A stretch of 64,000 bases of DNA, from the NCBI RefSeq assembly GCF_009756665.1, contig NZ_CP037953.1:1178001-1242000 (forward strand), read 5' to 3'. The translations under genes were made by a program, and so were the position numbers. The first letter of the stretch is position 1; the number at the start of each line of letters is the position of its first letter. The DNA is from Permianibacter aggregans (GTDB lineage: Bacteria > Pseudomonadota > Gammaproteobacteria > Enterobacterales > Permianibacteraceae). Below are positions 1-8,910 of the stretch, in pieces. The notes beneath the pieces were generated by a model that searched no databases, had not been told where the DNA came from, and was given only the letters and a program-made list of their open reading frames with translations.

Positions 1-420
1 AACCTCGCCGCCCGGTCGCTGTTCAAGCCACCGCTGCGCCGCTTTGCCGGCATCATCATCGACATGGCGTACGACCATTTTCTCGCTCGCAATTTCGCTG
101 CACTCGAGGATCGCAATCTGCTGGCGTTTTCCGCCCAGGTGTACGCCGCGTTGCATCAGTATCAATCGCTGGCGCCTGCACGTGGCCAGGCGCGGCTGCG
201 CTACATCATCGATACCGATTTATTGAACCAGTATTGGCATTGGCCGTCGGTGCAAAAAGCCCTGCGCGGTATCGGTTCACGATTCTCGCGGCCGACGCCA
301 CTAACCACCCACGTCGACGAAATCACGCCGCTGCTGCCGACGCTCGATGAGCATTTCCAACGATTTTATCCGGCGCTGAAAATCGAGGCAGCCAAGCAAT
401 GGCATAAGCTCGGCGCTTAA
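1..420 (+). CDS. acpH: ACP phosphodiesterase, C-terminal part (truncated by window edge)
   Basis: The frame is open from base 1 to a TAA at 418-420, giving the last 139 residues. AcpH (DUF479 family) removes the 4'-phosphopantetheine arm from acyl carrier protein in the cytoplasm. The motif RRFAGIIIDMAYDHFLA, followed by the W- and F-rich C-terminal half ending in FYPALKIEAAKQW, is typical of this family. The N-terminal part lies outside the window, so catalytic residues there cannot be checked. The stop overlaps the stop of the convergent waaA by 4 bp. Confidence 0.85.
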   Translation, partial: NLAARSLFKPPLRRFAGIIIDMAYDHFLARNFAALEDRNLLAFSAQVYAALHQYQSLAPARGQARLRYIIDTDLLNQYWHWPSVQKALRGIGSRFSRPTPLTTHVDEITPLLPTLDEHFQRFYPALKIEAAKQWHKLGA

Positions 421-1679
421 CGCGGCGATTCCAGTATCGTTTCAACGATCACCAGCAGCCGCGCCAACGTGCCGCCAAGCTGGCGCTGAATCGGCGCGAT
501 CTGCGCCGCACGTTCAGCGCGTGCTGAAGTGGCGCTGAAGCGCTGCCAAACGTGTGCCAGTGATTCGGCATTCGTTACCGTGTCAATGATTCCAGCCTTG
601 CTCAAACGACGCGTCAGCGTGGCAAAATTGAAGGTATGCGGGCCTTGTTGTACCGGCAATTGCCAGGCCAGAGGCTCCAATGGATTATGACCGCCACGGG
701 CAACCAAACTGCCGCCGACAAACGCGGCATCGGCAACGCCATAGAGCATCATCAGCTCGCCCATCGTGTCGCCGATCAGGATATCGGTGTCAGCACCAAA
801 GGCGTTCTGACTGCGCCGGGCAACGCGAAAACCGCTCGCTTCCGCCAATTTGGTTACGGCATCAAATCGTTCTGGATGACGCGGCACCAAAATCAACGCC
901 GCATCATTTTTTGCCTGTTTCAAACGCGCGAATGCATCTAGCACCATCGCGTCTTCACCGTCGTGAGTGCTGGCGGCAATGACCACGTAACGCGATTCAC
1001 CTAAGCTCTCGCGCAGCGCTTTGGCGGCGACCCGCTGTGCCTCGCTGACCCGCACATCGGATTTGATTGTGCCGGTCACCTCGATGCGTTCAGGATGCAC
1101 GCCCAACGCGATAAATCGGCGCTCGTCACTGCGTTCCTGAGCGGCAATGAACGCGATATTTTTCAGCATCGGCACCGACAGGCAGCGAGCCTTGTAATAA
1201 CCGCGAGCCGAGCGCTTCGACAAGCGCGCATTGATCACCACCAGCGGCACATTTTGCTCAGCGCAGCTATGCACCATGTTCGGCCACAACTCGGTTTCCA
1301 TGACCAGCGCCAGTTGCGGTTTCACGTGTCGCAAAAATCGGCGCAACAGCCAGGGTAAATCGTAAGGAGCGTAAACATGCTGGACACGCTGACCAAACAA
1401 GGCGTGCACCCGTTCGGACCCGGTGGGCGTCGTGGTGGTGACCGTGATCGGCAACTCTGGATATTTTTGCAGCAGCGCTTCAATCAGCGGCGCGGCGGCC
1501 AGCGTTTCACCGACCGACACGGCATGCAGCCAAATGCCTTGCTCGCGCGTATTCGGCAAGCGGGCAAAACGCTCGCGCCAACGCCGGCGATAGCCAGGAT
1601 TGGCGCGCCCCCGCCACCAGAGGCGCAGCAACACCACCGGGATCAGCAACAAAAACAACAGGGAATAAAGCTGGCGCAT
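417..1679 (-). CDS. waaA: 3-deoxy-D-manno-octulosonic acid (Kdo) transferase
   Basis: A 420-residue protein, the usual length for WaaA/KdtA, which transfers Kdo from CMP-Kdo to the lipid A precursor at the inner membrane. Residues 4-20 form the N-terminal membrane anchor. The acceptor-domain motif SVGE is at 55-58, with Glu58 matching the catalytic Glu of the family. The C-terminal GT-B domain carries GGHNPLEPLAW and the GPHTFNF segment. It is convergent with acpH and divergent from the M16 peptidase gene. Together with lpxL further on, it shows that this organism makes LPS. Confidence 0.95.
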   Translation of the reverse strand: MRQLYSLLFLLLIPVVLLRLWWRGRANPGYRRRWRERFARLPNTREQGIWLHAVSVGETLAAAPLIEALLQKYPELPITVTTTTPTGSERVHALFGQRVQHVYAPYDLPWLLRRFLRHVKPQLALVMETELWPNMVHSCAEQNVPLVVINARLSKRSARGYYKARCLSVPMLKNIAFIAAQERSDERRFIALGVHPERIEVTGTIKSDVRVSEAQRVAAKALRESLGESRYVVIAASTHDGEDAMVLDAFARLKQAKNDAALILVPRHPERFDAVTKLAEASGFRVARRSQNAFGADTDILIGDTMGELMMLYGVADAAFVGGSLVARGGHNPLEPLAWQLPVQQGPHTFNFATLTRRLSKAGIIDTVTNAESLAHVWQRFSATSARAERAAQIAPIQRQLGGTLARLLVIVETILESPR

Positions 1680-1805
1680 GCCCCACGCTTGGCCGGCATG
1701 AGGGCCGGCAGCTCAAGATAAAGCGTGTACTATAAAAAATTTGCGGCAGGTACGGGTGACAAAATTGCCTCGCCCCACTCCAACTCAGCCATAACGACGG
1801 AAAGG

Positions 1806-3236
1806 ATGTCGCTGTTGATGATTGCCAGTTTATTTTTTATCCAGCTAGCCAGTGTCAGCGCCGGCTCCGCGATTGATCAATGCCAGTTAGCCGAACAAGG
1901 CGCGGACGCCTTGCGCGAAGCGGAGGCACGCATTGAACACCACACACTGGCCAACGGTTTGCAGCTGATGCTGCTGCCGATGCCAGCGCAGCAAACCGTG
2001 GCCATCGCCACCGAAGTCGATGTCGGCTCACGACACGAACAAATCGGCGAAACCGGTTACGCGCATCTGTTCGAGCATTTGTTGTTTGAAGGCAGCGAAA
2101 ATGCGCCGGGTGAAGCCTACACGCAAGCGATGCGCCAGCTTGGTGGCCAATTCAATGCCGAAACCTGGTTTGATTACACCCGTTATTACATCCAGTTTCC
2201 GGCCCATGCCTTGCATCGTGTGCTCTGGTTGGAAGCCGATCGTTTTCGACGTCCGGTACTCAGTGAAAAAACCGTCGAGAATCAAAAAGCCGCGGTGCTG
2301 GAAGAAACCGCGATGCGGGTTGATAACACGCCGTTTTTCCGTGCCAGCATGGAGTTCATGCTGCAGCAAATGGCCGGCACGCCGTATGCGCATGATGTGC
2401 TCGGTCGCCGCGAAGATATCGTCAACGCCACGCCGGCCTCGCTGTCCCGTTTTCATCAACGCCATTATTTTCCGGCCAATACCCGCATCGCGTTGACGGG
2501 TCAGTTTCAAGCGGAGCAGGCGGCACAATGGCTGCAACAACAATTTGGTGATTGGCGCAATCCGCGCGAGCTGCCGCCTGCTGATGCCGCCATTACCGTC
2601 GAGCCAACTGAAGCCGAAGCGACGCTGACCGATAGCCGTTCGCCATGGCCGGCGCTATTGCTGGCTTGGCACACCGTTGGCCAGCAGCATCCGGATCGGG
2701 CCGCGATTGATCTATTTGAACGACATTTGCTGGGCATGCCCGACAATCGTCTTGAGCAAGCGCTACGCCAAGAAGACAGCACGTTCATCGTGCAATCGAT
2801 AGCGCTGCCGATGGCCGATCATGGCCTCAGCAATCTGGTTCTGGTGCCGCGCGCACATAAAAGCCTCGACGATCTTGAGCAAACGGTATTGCAGAACATC
2901 GCCGAGGTCGCCGAACAGGGATTGAGCACCGAACGGCTCTGCCAACTAAAAGCCGATCACATCGAACAACAGTTGCGCCGGCTTGATGATCCGCTGCAAT
3001 TGGCCAGTGCCCTGGTGGCAAACGGTGAGCGCTTTCCGCACACGCCGCTGACCGGGCAATGGCAAAATATACAGGCACTGACTTCCGCCGATCTGCAGCG
3101 CGTCGCCAAACAGTATTTTCAACGCCAACCGATACGTCTGGAACTGCAACCCGCCTGGTATATGCGCGTTGCGAAAACCTTGCTTGAATGGTTGCCGGAA
3201 AGCTGGGCCAAAGGACTGGAGGAAAGCGCACTATGA
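1806..3236 (+). CDS. M16 family zinc metallopeptidase (catalytic partner)
   Basis: I start this at ATG 1806, just after an AAAGG sequence. The frame is open further upstream to 1725, but only the 1806 start puts a hydrophobic signal sequence (residues 3-20) at the N terminus. The product is 476 residues. The inverted zinc motif HLFEH is at residues 87-91, and a conserved downstream Glu lies in the TVENQKAAVLEE segment near residue 165, as in pitrilysin/insulinase proteases. It is predicted to be periplasmic. The stop overlaps the ATG of a second M16 protein that lacks the zinc motif. Paired catalytic and non-catalytic M16 genes are common in gammaproteobacteria and probably form a heterodimer. 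The substrate is unknown. Confidence 0.88.
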   Translation: MSLLMIASLFFIQLASVSAGSAIDQCQLAEQGADALREAEARIEHHTLANGLQLMLLPMPAQQTVAIATEVDVGSRHEQIGETGYAHLFEHLLFEGSENAPGEAYTQAMRQLGGQFNAETWFDYTRYYIQFPAHALHRVLWLEADRFRRPVLSEKTVENQKAAVLEETAMRVDNTPFFRASMEFMLQQMAGTPYAHDVLGRREDIVNATPASLSRFHQRHYFPANTRIALTGQFQAEQAAQWLQQQFGDWRNPRELPPADAAITVEPTEAEATLTDSRSPWPALLLAWHTVGQQHPDRAAIDLFERHLLGMPDNRLEQALRQEDSTFIVQSIALPMADHGLSNLVLVPRAHKSLDDLEQTVLQNIAEVAEQGLSTERLCQLKADHIEQQLRRLDDPLQLASALVANGERFPHTPLTGQWQNIQALTSADLQRVAKQYFQRQPIRLELQPAWYMRVAKTLLEWLPESWAKGLEESAL

Positions 3237-4660
3237 AAACCATCTTGGCGATGTTACCTCTCATCTTGTTGAGCGCTTGCGCGCAAAAAGCCACTCACTT
3301 CACGCCCGTCGAACCAGCGCAGGTGATCCCGGTGCAACAACTCGCCGCTGCACCAGCGTTGGCAACGGTGCCGCCGCTGCAATTATCGCCGCCGCAGGTA
3401 ACACAAGTTGGCTCCAATCATTTCCTGCACTATTTCCATCGCCCGGGATTGAGCCGCAACGAAGTGCGTTTGATTCGGTTGAATCACGATGCCTACGGCG
3501 AACAAGCCGATGTGCTGGCTGAAGCGCTGCGCGAATTCAAACATGGCGACATGGCGCAAAGTCCATGGCAGTTCAGCCGCTATTGGTCAGGTTCAGCCGG
3601 CCCACACAGTTTTCAATTGCACGCCACCGTTTACGATATTGAGCTACACCCGGCGATTGAGTTTTTCATCAGCCTCTGGCGCGATTATCCGCTTGCCGAG
3701 GTCGATGCAGAACGCGTCAAACGTTCGCTGAAAATGCGCCGGCATGAGCAGCGTTTTTTCGGCAACGATTATCGCCGTTGGTGGAATCTGATTGCACTCG
3801 GCGAAGGGCATCCGTATTTAAGCCTGCAAACCGAGGCCGAGCGACTCAATGAATTGCAAAGCGATGATCTGCAGCAAATCTGGCAACAGCATCGCAATGC
3901 CAGTGCTTGGCATTTGCTGATTGCCAGCCCGACAGCGCCGGAGGCCCTGCACGAAATTTTTACTCGGCAACTGGCCAGTCTGCCGATTGCCGTTGATAAA
4001 AACCGGGCGCTGCCGACGTTGCCGCCATCGATGCCATTGACGCTGCATGTGCTCGATGCGCCAGGCACCGTGCAAACGCAAATCACCTTGGGTTATGTGC
4101 TGGCCGATACCGGCCCGGAAATGAGCCTTGCCTGTGCGTTTTTGGGTGAATGGCTAGGCGGCAGTTTTGCCGGCAGATTGTTCGCTGACTTGCGCGAACG
4201 ACGTGGACTGGCTTACGCCGTTGGCGGCGGTTGCGAACAAAAACCGCTGGCGCAGATGCTGCGCTTTGGCGGCTCCACACGTTTGGAAAATACCGGAGCC
4301 TTTATTCATGGCTTGCTTGATCATATGCGTCTGGCCAAGGAGCAACTGATCGACGCCGACGAACTCTCTCTGCTGCAACAACAATTGCTCGGCGAATGGC
4401 GGGTCGGTCTGGACTCCGTCGAAGGTCAACTCGATGTGTATGGTCACATTTTGCAAATGCAGCGCAGCTGGCCGCAGTTCCTGGCGCGCGAACAACGGCT
4501 GCAAGCATTAACACCGAACGATGTGCAGCAGCTCGCGCAAAAGGTTTTTGCCGAATCTCCGGTGATCGTCATGCGCGGCGATGCCGATAAAATCCTGCCG
4601 GATTTGCGCGCCAAGTTTCCGCAGGCAAATATTGTTGTTGAAGATAAGGTGCCGGAGTGA
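3233..4660 (+). CDS. M16 family lipoprotein, non-catalytic partner
   Basis: The start is ATG 3233, which overlaps the preceding stop (ATGA); longer starts lie inside the upstream gene. The 475-residue product begins with a lipoprotein signal ending in LLSAC, so Cys16 would be lipidated. No HxxEH motif is present. The second half has the M16 C-domain pattern RLFADLRERRGLAYAVGGG, the conserved R/Y region that helps hold substrate. It is most likely an outer-membrane-anchored inactive subunit working with the upstream M16 enzyme. Translational coupling supports a complex; this is inference. Confidence 0.85.
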   Translation: MKTILAMLPLILLSACAQKATHFTPVEPAQVIPVQQLAAAPALATVPPLQLSPPQVTQVGSNHFLHYFHRPGLSRNEVRLIRLNHDAYGEQADVLAEALREFKHGDMAQSPWQFSRYWSGSAGPHSFQLHATVYDIELHPAIEFFISLWRDYPLAEVDAERVKRSLKMRRHEQRFFGNDYRRWWNLIALGEGHPYLSLQTEAERLNELQSDDLQQIWQQHRNASAWHLLIASPTAPEALHEIFTRQLASLPIAVDKNRALPTLPPSMPLTLHVLDAPGTVQTQITLGYVLADTGPEMSLACAFLGEWLGGSFAGRLFADLRERRGLAYAVGGGCEQKPLAQMLRFGGSTRLENTGAFIHGLLDHMRLAKEQLIDADELSLLQQQLLGEWRVGLDSVEGQLDVYGHILQMQRSWPQFLAREQRLQALTPNDVQQLAQKVFAESPVIVMRGDADKILPDLRAKFPQANIVVEDKVPE

Positions 4661-4745
4661 AATAAAAAAGGGCGACAGTGGATTGGCATCGCTGGTTCTC
4701 CGATCCCCTCTCCCTACCCCATTGATGAACACTAACTAGGTCGTC

Positions 4746-4765
4746 ATTCCCGCGAAAGCGGGAAT
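4746..4765. repeat. dRS3-like short inverted repeat
   Basis: The 20-mer ATTCCCGCGAAAGCGGGAAT is an 8-bp perfect stem closed by a GAAA loop. It fits the ATTCCC-N8-GGGAAT pattern of the neisserial dRS3 element, and similar units are scattered in many proteobacteria. It lies between convergent genes, the M16 lipoprotein and the TetR regulator, and could also act as a weak terminator, although no T run follows. Confidence 0.7.
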
Positions 4766-4820
4766 CCATTACCGATTGTTCGAAGGTTTTTTTGCTCGGT
4801 TTGAATGCGTGCGCGATTCG

Positions 4821-5450
4821 CTACGGCATCGCCTGCGCCGGCAGACAGGTGCGCAGCATCGACAAGGCGACATCGCGCAACCATTCCTGCAGGATGTCCT
4901 TGTGTTCGTGGCGGGTGCTGTAGAGCTGGCCGGCCATCAGCATGACCATGAACAGCCGGCAGAAATCGACCAGCTGGGGTTTTGGCCAGTAGGAGCCGCG
5001 CTGCTCCAACACATCGGCCCAGAGCATCGCCAAATCCTGCAACAGCGCGTCGGTCAGATCGCGCAACTCCGGCACTTGTTCAATCAGCGGTTGCAGCTCT
5101 GGTAAGGCCCATGTGGCCTTGTCGCTCGGGTACAGCGCCACGACCACTTGCTCCAACAGATGCGCGAGCGGCGCGTTCTCGGCCTCCAAGCGCCAGACTT
5201 CGCAGCGAGCCTGCAAGGCCAGGCAGCGGCGCTCCAACAGCGCAAAGGCAATCGATTCCTTGCCGGGAAAGTACTGATACAAGGAGGCGATATCGACACC
5301 GGCAGACGAGGCAATGGCGTTGGTGTTGAATGCCAGCAAGCCACCCTCAACGAGAATGGTTTCGGCGGCGCTCAGGATTTTGTCTACCGTTTGCCGGCTG
5401 CGCGCCTGTCGTGGCTGCTTGCGCGGCAGAACGGAGGGGTTATCGGCCAT
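4821..5450 (-). CDS. TetR/AcrR family transcriptional regulator
   Basis: A 209-residue protein from ATG 5450; a TTG at 5483 would add 11 residues. The N-terminal DNA-binding domain runs RQARSRQTVDKILSAAETIL, then the helix-turn-helix TNAIASSAGVDIASLYQYFP and GKESIAFALL, the classic TetR layout. The C-terminal ligand or dimer domain has no recognisable specificity. It sits alone, downstream of rnfH in the same direction and convergent with the M16 pair. Its target is not obvious; autoregulation from the roughly 125-bp upstream gap is possible. Confidence 0.88.
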   Translation of the reverse strand: MADNPSVLPRKQPRQARSRQTVDKILSAAETILVEGGLLAFNTNAIASSAGVDIASLYQYFPGKESIAFALLERRCLALQARCEVWRLEAENAPLAHLLEQVVVALYPSDKATWALPELQPLIEQVPELRDLTDALLQDLAMLWADVLEQRGSYWPKPQLVDFCRLFMVMLMAGQLYSTRHEHKDILQEWLRDVALSMLRTCLPAQAMP

Positions 5451-5575
5451 TCCGACGGCTTCCGGGGAACTGAATAAAAACAAGTGTAATAGGCCTTACC
5501 GGAAAAAAACGGAATTTGTCAGCAGATACTGTGTTTTCTTGCCTTAGCGGCAAAAAGAGGCAGCAAGATGGGACT

Positions 5576-5854
5576 TCAGGCCCTGTTGGCTCGGGCCCGG
5601 CGCACTTCTTTCGGGTCGGCGATCAGCGGTCGGTACAGCTCGATTCGGTCGCCCTCGCGCACGGTCTGATCGGCCGGCACTACCCGTGACCAGATGCCGT
5701 ATTTCAGCGTCGAAAAATCGGTGTCCGGGAAACGCTTCTTGATACCGCTGAGTTCAATGGCCTGTTCGACCGTTGAGCCTTCCGGCACCGTCAGGGCAAT
5801 CAGCACTTGCTCATGTGGCAGAGCATAGGCCACCTCGACGGCGACATCAATCAC
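5576..5854 (-). CDS. rnfH: RnfH family ubiquitin-like protein
   Basis: The chosen start is GTG 5854. A GGGAGG ribosome-binding site precedes it by six bases, and it gives a 92-residue protein beginning VIDVAVEVAYALPHEQ. An upstream in-frame start would run deep into ratA. The fold is beta-grasp, with the conserved segments VPEGSTVEQAIELSGI, KYGIWSR and GDRIELYRPLIADPKE. The family is conserved next to ratA and smpB, but its biochemical role is unsettled. It overlaps the ratA stop by 8 bp, so translation is probably coupled. The bamE gene that often follows is absent here. Confidence 0.9.
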   Translation of the reverse strand: MIDVAVEVAYALPHEQVLIALTVPEGSTVEQAIELSGIKKRFPDTDFSTLKYGIWSRVVPADQTVREGDRIELYRPLIADPKEVRRARANRA

Positions 5855-6281
5855 GGTAGACCTCCCGGGCGCGCTGCTGAAAGGCATCGACCAGCGACAG
5901 CATCAGGCGCTGGAAGGCCGGACCGAAGGCGATGCCGGCCAGCATCGAGGTGAATTCAAAATCGACTTTCAGGCTGATCCGGCAACCGGCATCACCGAGC
6001 GCGACAAAGCGCCATTCGCCATTGAGGAATTTGAACGGCCCTTCGGCCAGTTTCATCGTCAGGTAATCCGGCGCCTGCCAACGGTTTTCAGTGGTGAATG
6101 ATTGCTGAAAGCCGCCCTTGGCCAGCGTCAGTTGCGCCTGCATCGACTGCTCGTCCTGGCTCAGAATCCGCGCTGCCGCGCAGCCGGGCAAAAACTCCGG
6201 ATAGCGCTCGACGTCATTGACCAGGGCAAACATCTGGGCCGGGCTGTATGGCACCAGCGCTTCTCGGTGAACCTGCGGCAT
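5847..6281 (-). CDS. ratA: RatA-like START/coenzyme Q-binding domain protein
   Basis: Starting at ATG 6281 gives 144 residues (MPQVHREALVPYSPAQMF), the usual length for the family. The START/SRPBCC fold is indicated by the motifs SPAQMFALVNDVERYPEFLPGC, GPFKFLNGEWRF and the C-terminal helix FGPAFQRLMLSLVDAFQQRA. In E. coli the homologue was described as a toxin that blocks 70S assembly. Homology to COQ10 suggests a role in ubiquinone handling instead, so the true role is open. It is translationally linked to rnfH and divergent from smpB. Confidence 0.88.
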   Translation of the reverse strand: MPQVHREALVPYSPAQMFALVNDVERYPEFLPGCAAARILSQDEQSMQAQLTLAKGGFQQSFTTENRWQAPDYLTMKLAEGPFKFLNGEWRFVALGDAGCRISLKVDFEFTSMLAGIAFGPAFQRLMLSLVDAFQQRAREVYRD

Positions 6282-6339
6282 CGCTACAACAATCGCATCA
6301 GAAAGGGCGCGCATCTTAACATAGCGCCTGTCGCCGGAC

Positions 6340-6363
6340 CTGGTTCGGTAATTACCGAACCAG
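6340..6363. promoter_or_regulatory. Perfect 24-bp palindrome in ratA/smpB divergent region
   Basis: All 24 bases are self-complementary around the centre 6351/6352; the inner 20 are GGTTCGGTAATTACCGAACC. It lies 20 bp upstream of a TATAAT box serving smpB, so it covers that promoter's -35 region, and it also lies upstream of ratA. It has no loop and no T run, which suggests a dimeric regulator's operator rather than a terminator. The regulator is unknown. Confidence 0.6.
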
Positions 6364-6382
6364 CAGGCCAGGACAAGATCGG

Positions 6383-6388
6383 TATAAT
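6383..6388 (+). promoter_or_regulatory. Candidate -10 box of smpB
   Basis: A perfect TATAAT lies 88 bp upstream of the smpB ATG. No good -35 hexamer is found at 16-18 bp; that position is taken by the end of the 24-bp palindrome. This could mean activator-dependent transcription. Confidence 0.5.
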
Positions 6389-6475
6389 GCGCCCCCTTGA
6401 AGCACAGTGCATCGCGCAGCGATGATTGCCCCTCTTGATGTGAGGGGAGTTTTCCCGCCCGTTATCGGACAGTTG

Positions 6476-6955
6476 ATGAGTAAAGCCGAAAAGAAAAACC
6501 AATCCGCCACGATCGCCGTCAATCGCCGGGCGAAATTCGACTATTTCATCGAAAAACGCCTGGAAGCCGGCATCGTGTTGCAAGGCTGGGAAGTCAAGGC
6601 AATCCGCGAAGGCAAGGCCAACCTGACCGACAGCTACGTCATTTTCAAGAATGGCGAAGCGTTTCTGCTCGGCGCGCAAGTGATTCCGCTGAACACGGTG
6701 TCCACACACTTTGTGCCGGACCCGACCGCCACCCGCAAACTGCTGCTGAACAAAACCGAGATCGCCAAGTTGTCGGCTGAAGTGGCACAGAAAGGTTACA
6801 CGCTGCTGGCGTTGTCGCTGTACTGGAAAAGCAATCGTGTGAAAGTGGAATTGGGCCTCGCCAAAGGTAAAGCTGAACACGATAAACGCGACACCACCAA
6901 AGAGCGCGAATGGCAGCGCGAGAAAGAACGGACGATGAAGCACAAGGTGCGCTGA
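6476..6955 (+). CDS. smpB: SsrA-binding protein SmpB
   Basis: A 159-residue protein from ATG 6476 ([20 protein letters not shown]); an upstream in-frame ATG at 6407 would add a non-conserved extension. SmpB binds the tRNA-like domain of tmRNA and carries it to stalled ribosomes. Family motifs are [31 protein letters not shown], the core segment KLLLNKTEI, and the basic tail [28 protein letters not shown] that enters the mRNA channel. Its RNA partner ssrA is on the same strand about 5 kb downstream, further apart than in many gammaproteobacteria. It abuts the stop of the convergent binding-protein gene. Confidence 0.97.
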   Translation: MSKAEKKNQSATIAVNRRAKFDYFIEKRLEAGIVLQGWEVKAIREGKANLTDSYVIFKNGEAFLLGAQVIPLNTVSTHFVPDPTATRKLLLNKTEIAKLSAEVAQKGYTLLALSLYWKSNRVKVELGLAKGKAEHDKRDTTKEREWQREKERTMKHKVR

Positions 6956-7744
6956 TCACTCATCCAGTCGCCATTTTTTCCGCAATAGCTGCAGCTCACC
7001 GCGCTGCTGCAACTGCTGCAGCCCCTGATCCACAATCGACTTCAATGCCCGAGCTCGCCCCGAATCCGGATTGGCCATCGCCATGTAATAGTGCTGCGGC
7101 GTTTGCCAGGCAATGCGGACGCTGCTGATCGGATCCCAGTGCAAATGTAGCTCACGCGTCACGGGATCATTTCGCCAAACCTCCAGCGCATTGACAACGA
7201 AATCGCAGCGATCACGGCGCAGCTTGTCGAGCAATGAGCTCATGTTCTGCGCGCTCTGCTCAATCGACGCTGGCGGAATATCGATATTGGGAAATACCGC
7301 ACCGTGCAAACCACAGAGCCGGAAACGCGACAAGTGTTGTGGCGAGGTAAATGACGGCTGTTCGGCGAAACGCACGCGGCGATAAAAAAGATGCGTGGTG
7401 GTTTGGTAATACGGCGCTGACAACAGCAGTTTCTCGGCACGTTCCTTTGAATGGGAAATACTCAAGGTCATGTCGTATGACTGGCCATCCATCAATGCCC
7501 GCAAACAACGCGCCCAAGGCACCATCTCGATTCGGTAGGCTTGGGAAGCTTCAGTGAAAATCCGATCAATGATATCGACCGAAAAGCCGATGACCTGTGC
7601 CCGACCTGACGCGGCCTCCCAATAGCTGAATGGCCGCCAGCCATGCTCGTCCTCGCAGATGCGCACGATTCCATCGAGTTCACCGGCTCGCGCTGAACTG
7701 AAAGCGACGGTCAGCAACAGCATCGCCAAACAAACGCGACGCAT
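6956..7744 (-). CDS. Periplasmic solute-binding protein, family 3 (PBPb)-like
   Basis: I take ATG 7744, preceded by AAAGGA, giving 262 residues with a signal peptide (MRRVCLAMLLLTVAFSSARA). A start 35 codons upstream lacks support. The mature part begins IVRICEDEHGWRPFSYWE and follows the amino-acid-type binding-protein fold: GFSVDIIDRIF, YDMTLSISHSKERAEKLLLSAPYY, and the SLLDKLRRDRCDFVVNALEVWR lobe. No permease or ATPase gene is nearby, so it may be an orphan binder or sensor partner. Two further members of this superfamily lie at 18.4-20.4 kb. The ligand is unknown. Confidence 0.8.
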   Translation of the reverse strand: MRRVCLAMLLLTVAFSSARAGELDGIVRICEDEHGWRPFSYWEAASGRAQVIGFSVDIIDRIFTEASQAYRIEMVPWARCLRALMDGQSYDMTLSISHSKERAEKLLLSAPYYQTTTHLFYRRVRFAEQPSFTSPQHLSRFRLCGLHGAVFPNIDIPPASIEQSAQNMSSLLDKLRRDRCDFVVNALEVWRNDPVTRELHLHWDPISSVRIAWQTPQHYYMAMANPDSGRARALKSIVDQGLQQLQQRGELQLLRKKWRLDE

Positions 7745-7872
7745 GGCCTGTCCTTTATTGTTGAATCCCCCGTGCAAGAAGCATAGTTGACGCGGCCGGC
7801 ATAACGGTAATTTTTCACTGCGGCGTCGCGTCATCGGCGTTAAGCTCAAGGCAAGCCATATGGAGGGCTATC

Positions 7873-8910
7873 ATGATTGTTTCCAGCATGGCGCTGGCCA
7901 GTGTGTTCTGGCTGCAAGCGCAAACCATTGCTCCTGCCGAGCTTCGCCAGGCTCTGCAAAACCCGGAAGCACAGCTGACGACACAATGGCTGCAACAAGC
8001 TGATGACCAGCAGTTTATCGAGCAGCTACGCACGCAGCTTGAGCAACAACACTCACCGATCGCGCGCGAGTGGCTGTTGCAGCAAGTCATTCAGCGGTTG
8101 CAAACGATGCCGCCCTCATCAGAGGCAAAACGTTTTCTGCAACCGTTGACCGATTACCAATCCACCTATGCACTGAGCCAGGATTTTGAAGGCCGCGAGC
8201 GCGCGGTGCCTATGACGCATATCGCCAGTCAGGCCCGGCTCACCTTGCAATGGTATGCGGTGCGGGAGCGGGCAGCGGAATTGCCGACAACAATCTCACT
8301 GGAGCAACTCAGTGCCGAATGGTCGCAAATGAATGTCGTCGATCAGCGCGCGTGGCTGTACCGGGTGGAACATGAACAGCATCTCCCCTCTTGGCAGCTG
8401 AATCCGTCGTCGCGCACTCTACTGACCGAACAGGCACCTGCCTTGGCGATGGCCCTTGCCAAACGCCATCAGGATACCGAACTGGTTGCCGCTTTGTTGC
8501 AACGCTCGGCCGACGCTGAATTAGTGCGCTTTGCACAAACACTGGATGAATGGCTGCCTACGCAAATCTTGCTGAACCTCAGCAAACCGCTGCCGGAAAA
8601 AAGCATCCATCGCACAGTGCTGTACGCCCAGTTGGCTCGCAGTGGCGATGTCAATGCGCTGCAATTCATTCAGCAAAAAAGTCTGGCCGGTGACGACGGC
8701 GCGCTGTACGCACTGGTGCAAGCGCAACCTCAGCAAGCAAAAAATCTATTGCAGAAATGGTTTGCCAGTGGCGATGCCGGGCAGCAGAAACGTGCGGTAT
8801 TTGGCATGCGATTGATCAACAACAGCGACAGTGAGCACACGCTGAAAGTATGGGCAAAGCAGCAAGGTCTCGCGACCAGCGTGCAAAAGGAGCTGGCGCC
8901 ATGGCAATGA
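7873..8910 (+). CDS. Exported protein of unknown function, helical-repeat-like
   Basis: A 345-residue protein with a good ribosome-binding site (GGAGGG, 6 bases before ATG). The short hydrophobic N terminus MIVSSMALASVFWLQAQT may be a signal peptide. The rest is rich in Gln, Leu and Ala, with repeated amphipathic helices (for example LVAALLQRSADAELVRFAQT), resembling HEAT or TPR-type solenoids, but I cannot assign a family. It overlaps the M14 carboxypeptidase gene by 10 bp, so the two are probably co-translated and may act together in the periplasm. Confidence 0.7.
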   Translation: MIVSSMALASVFWLQAQTIAPAELRQALQNPEAQLTTQWLQQADDQQFIEQLRTQLEQQHSPIAREWLLQQVIQRLQTMPPSSEAKRFLQPLTDYQSTYALSQDFEGRERAVPMTHIASQARLTLQWYAVRERAAELPTTISLEQLSAEWSQMNVVDQRAWLYRVEHEQHLPSWQLNPSSRTLLTEQAPALAMALAKRHQDTELVAALLQRSADAELVRFAQTLDEWLPTQILLNLSKPLPEKSIHRTVLYAQLARSGDVNALQFIQQKSLAGDDGALYALVQAQPQQAKNLLQKWFASGDAGQQKRAVFGMRLINNSDSEHTLKVWAKQQGLATSVQKELAPWQ

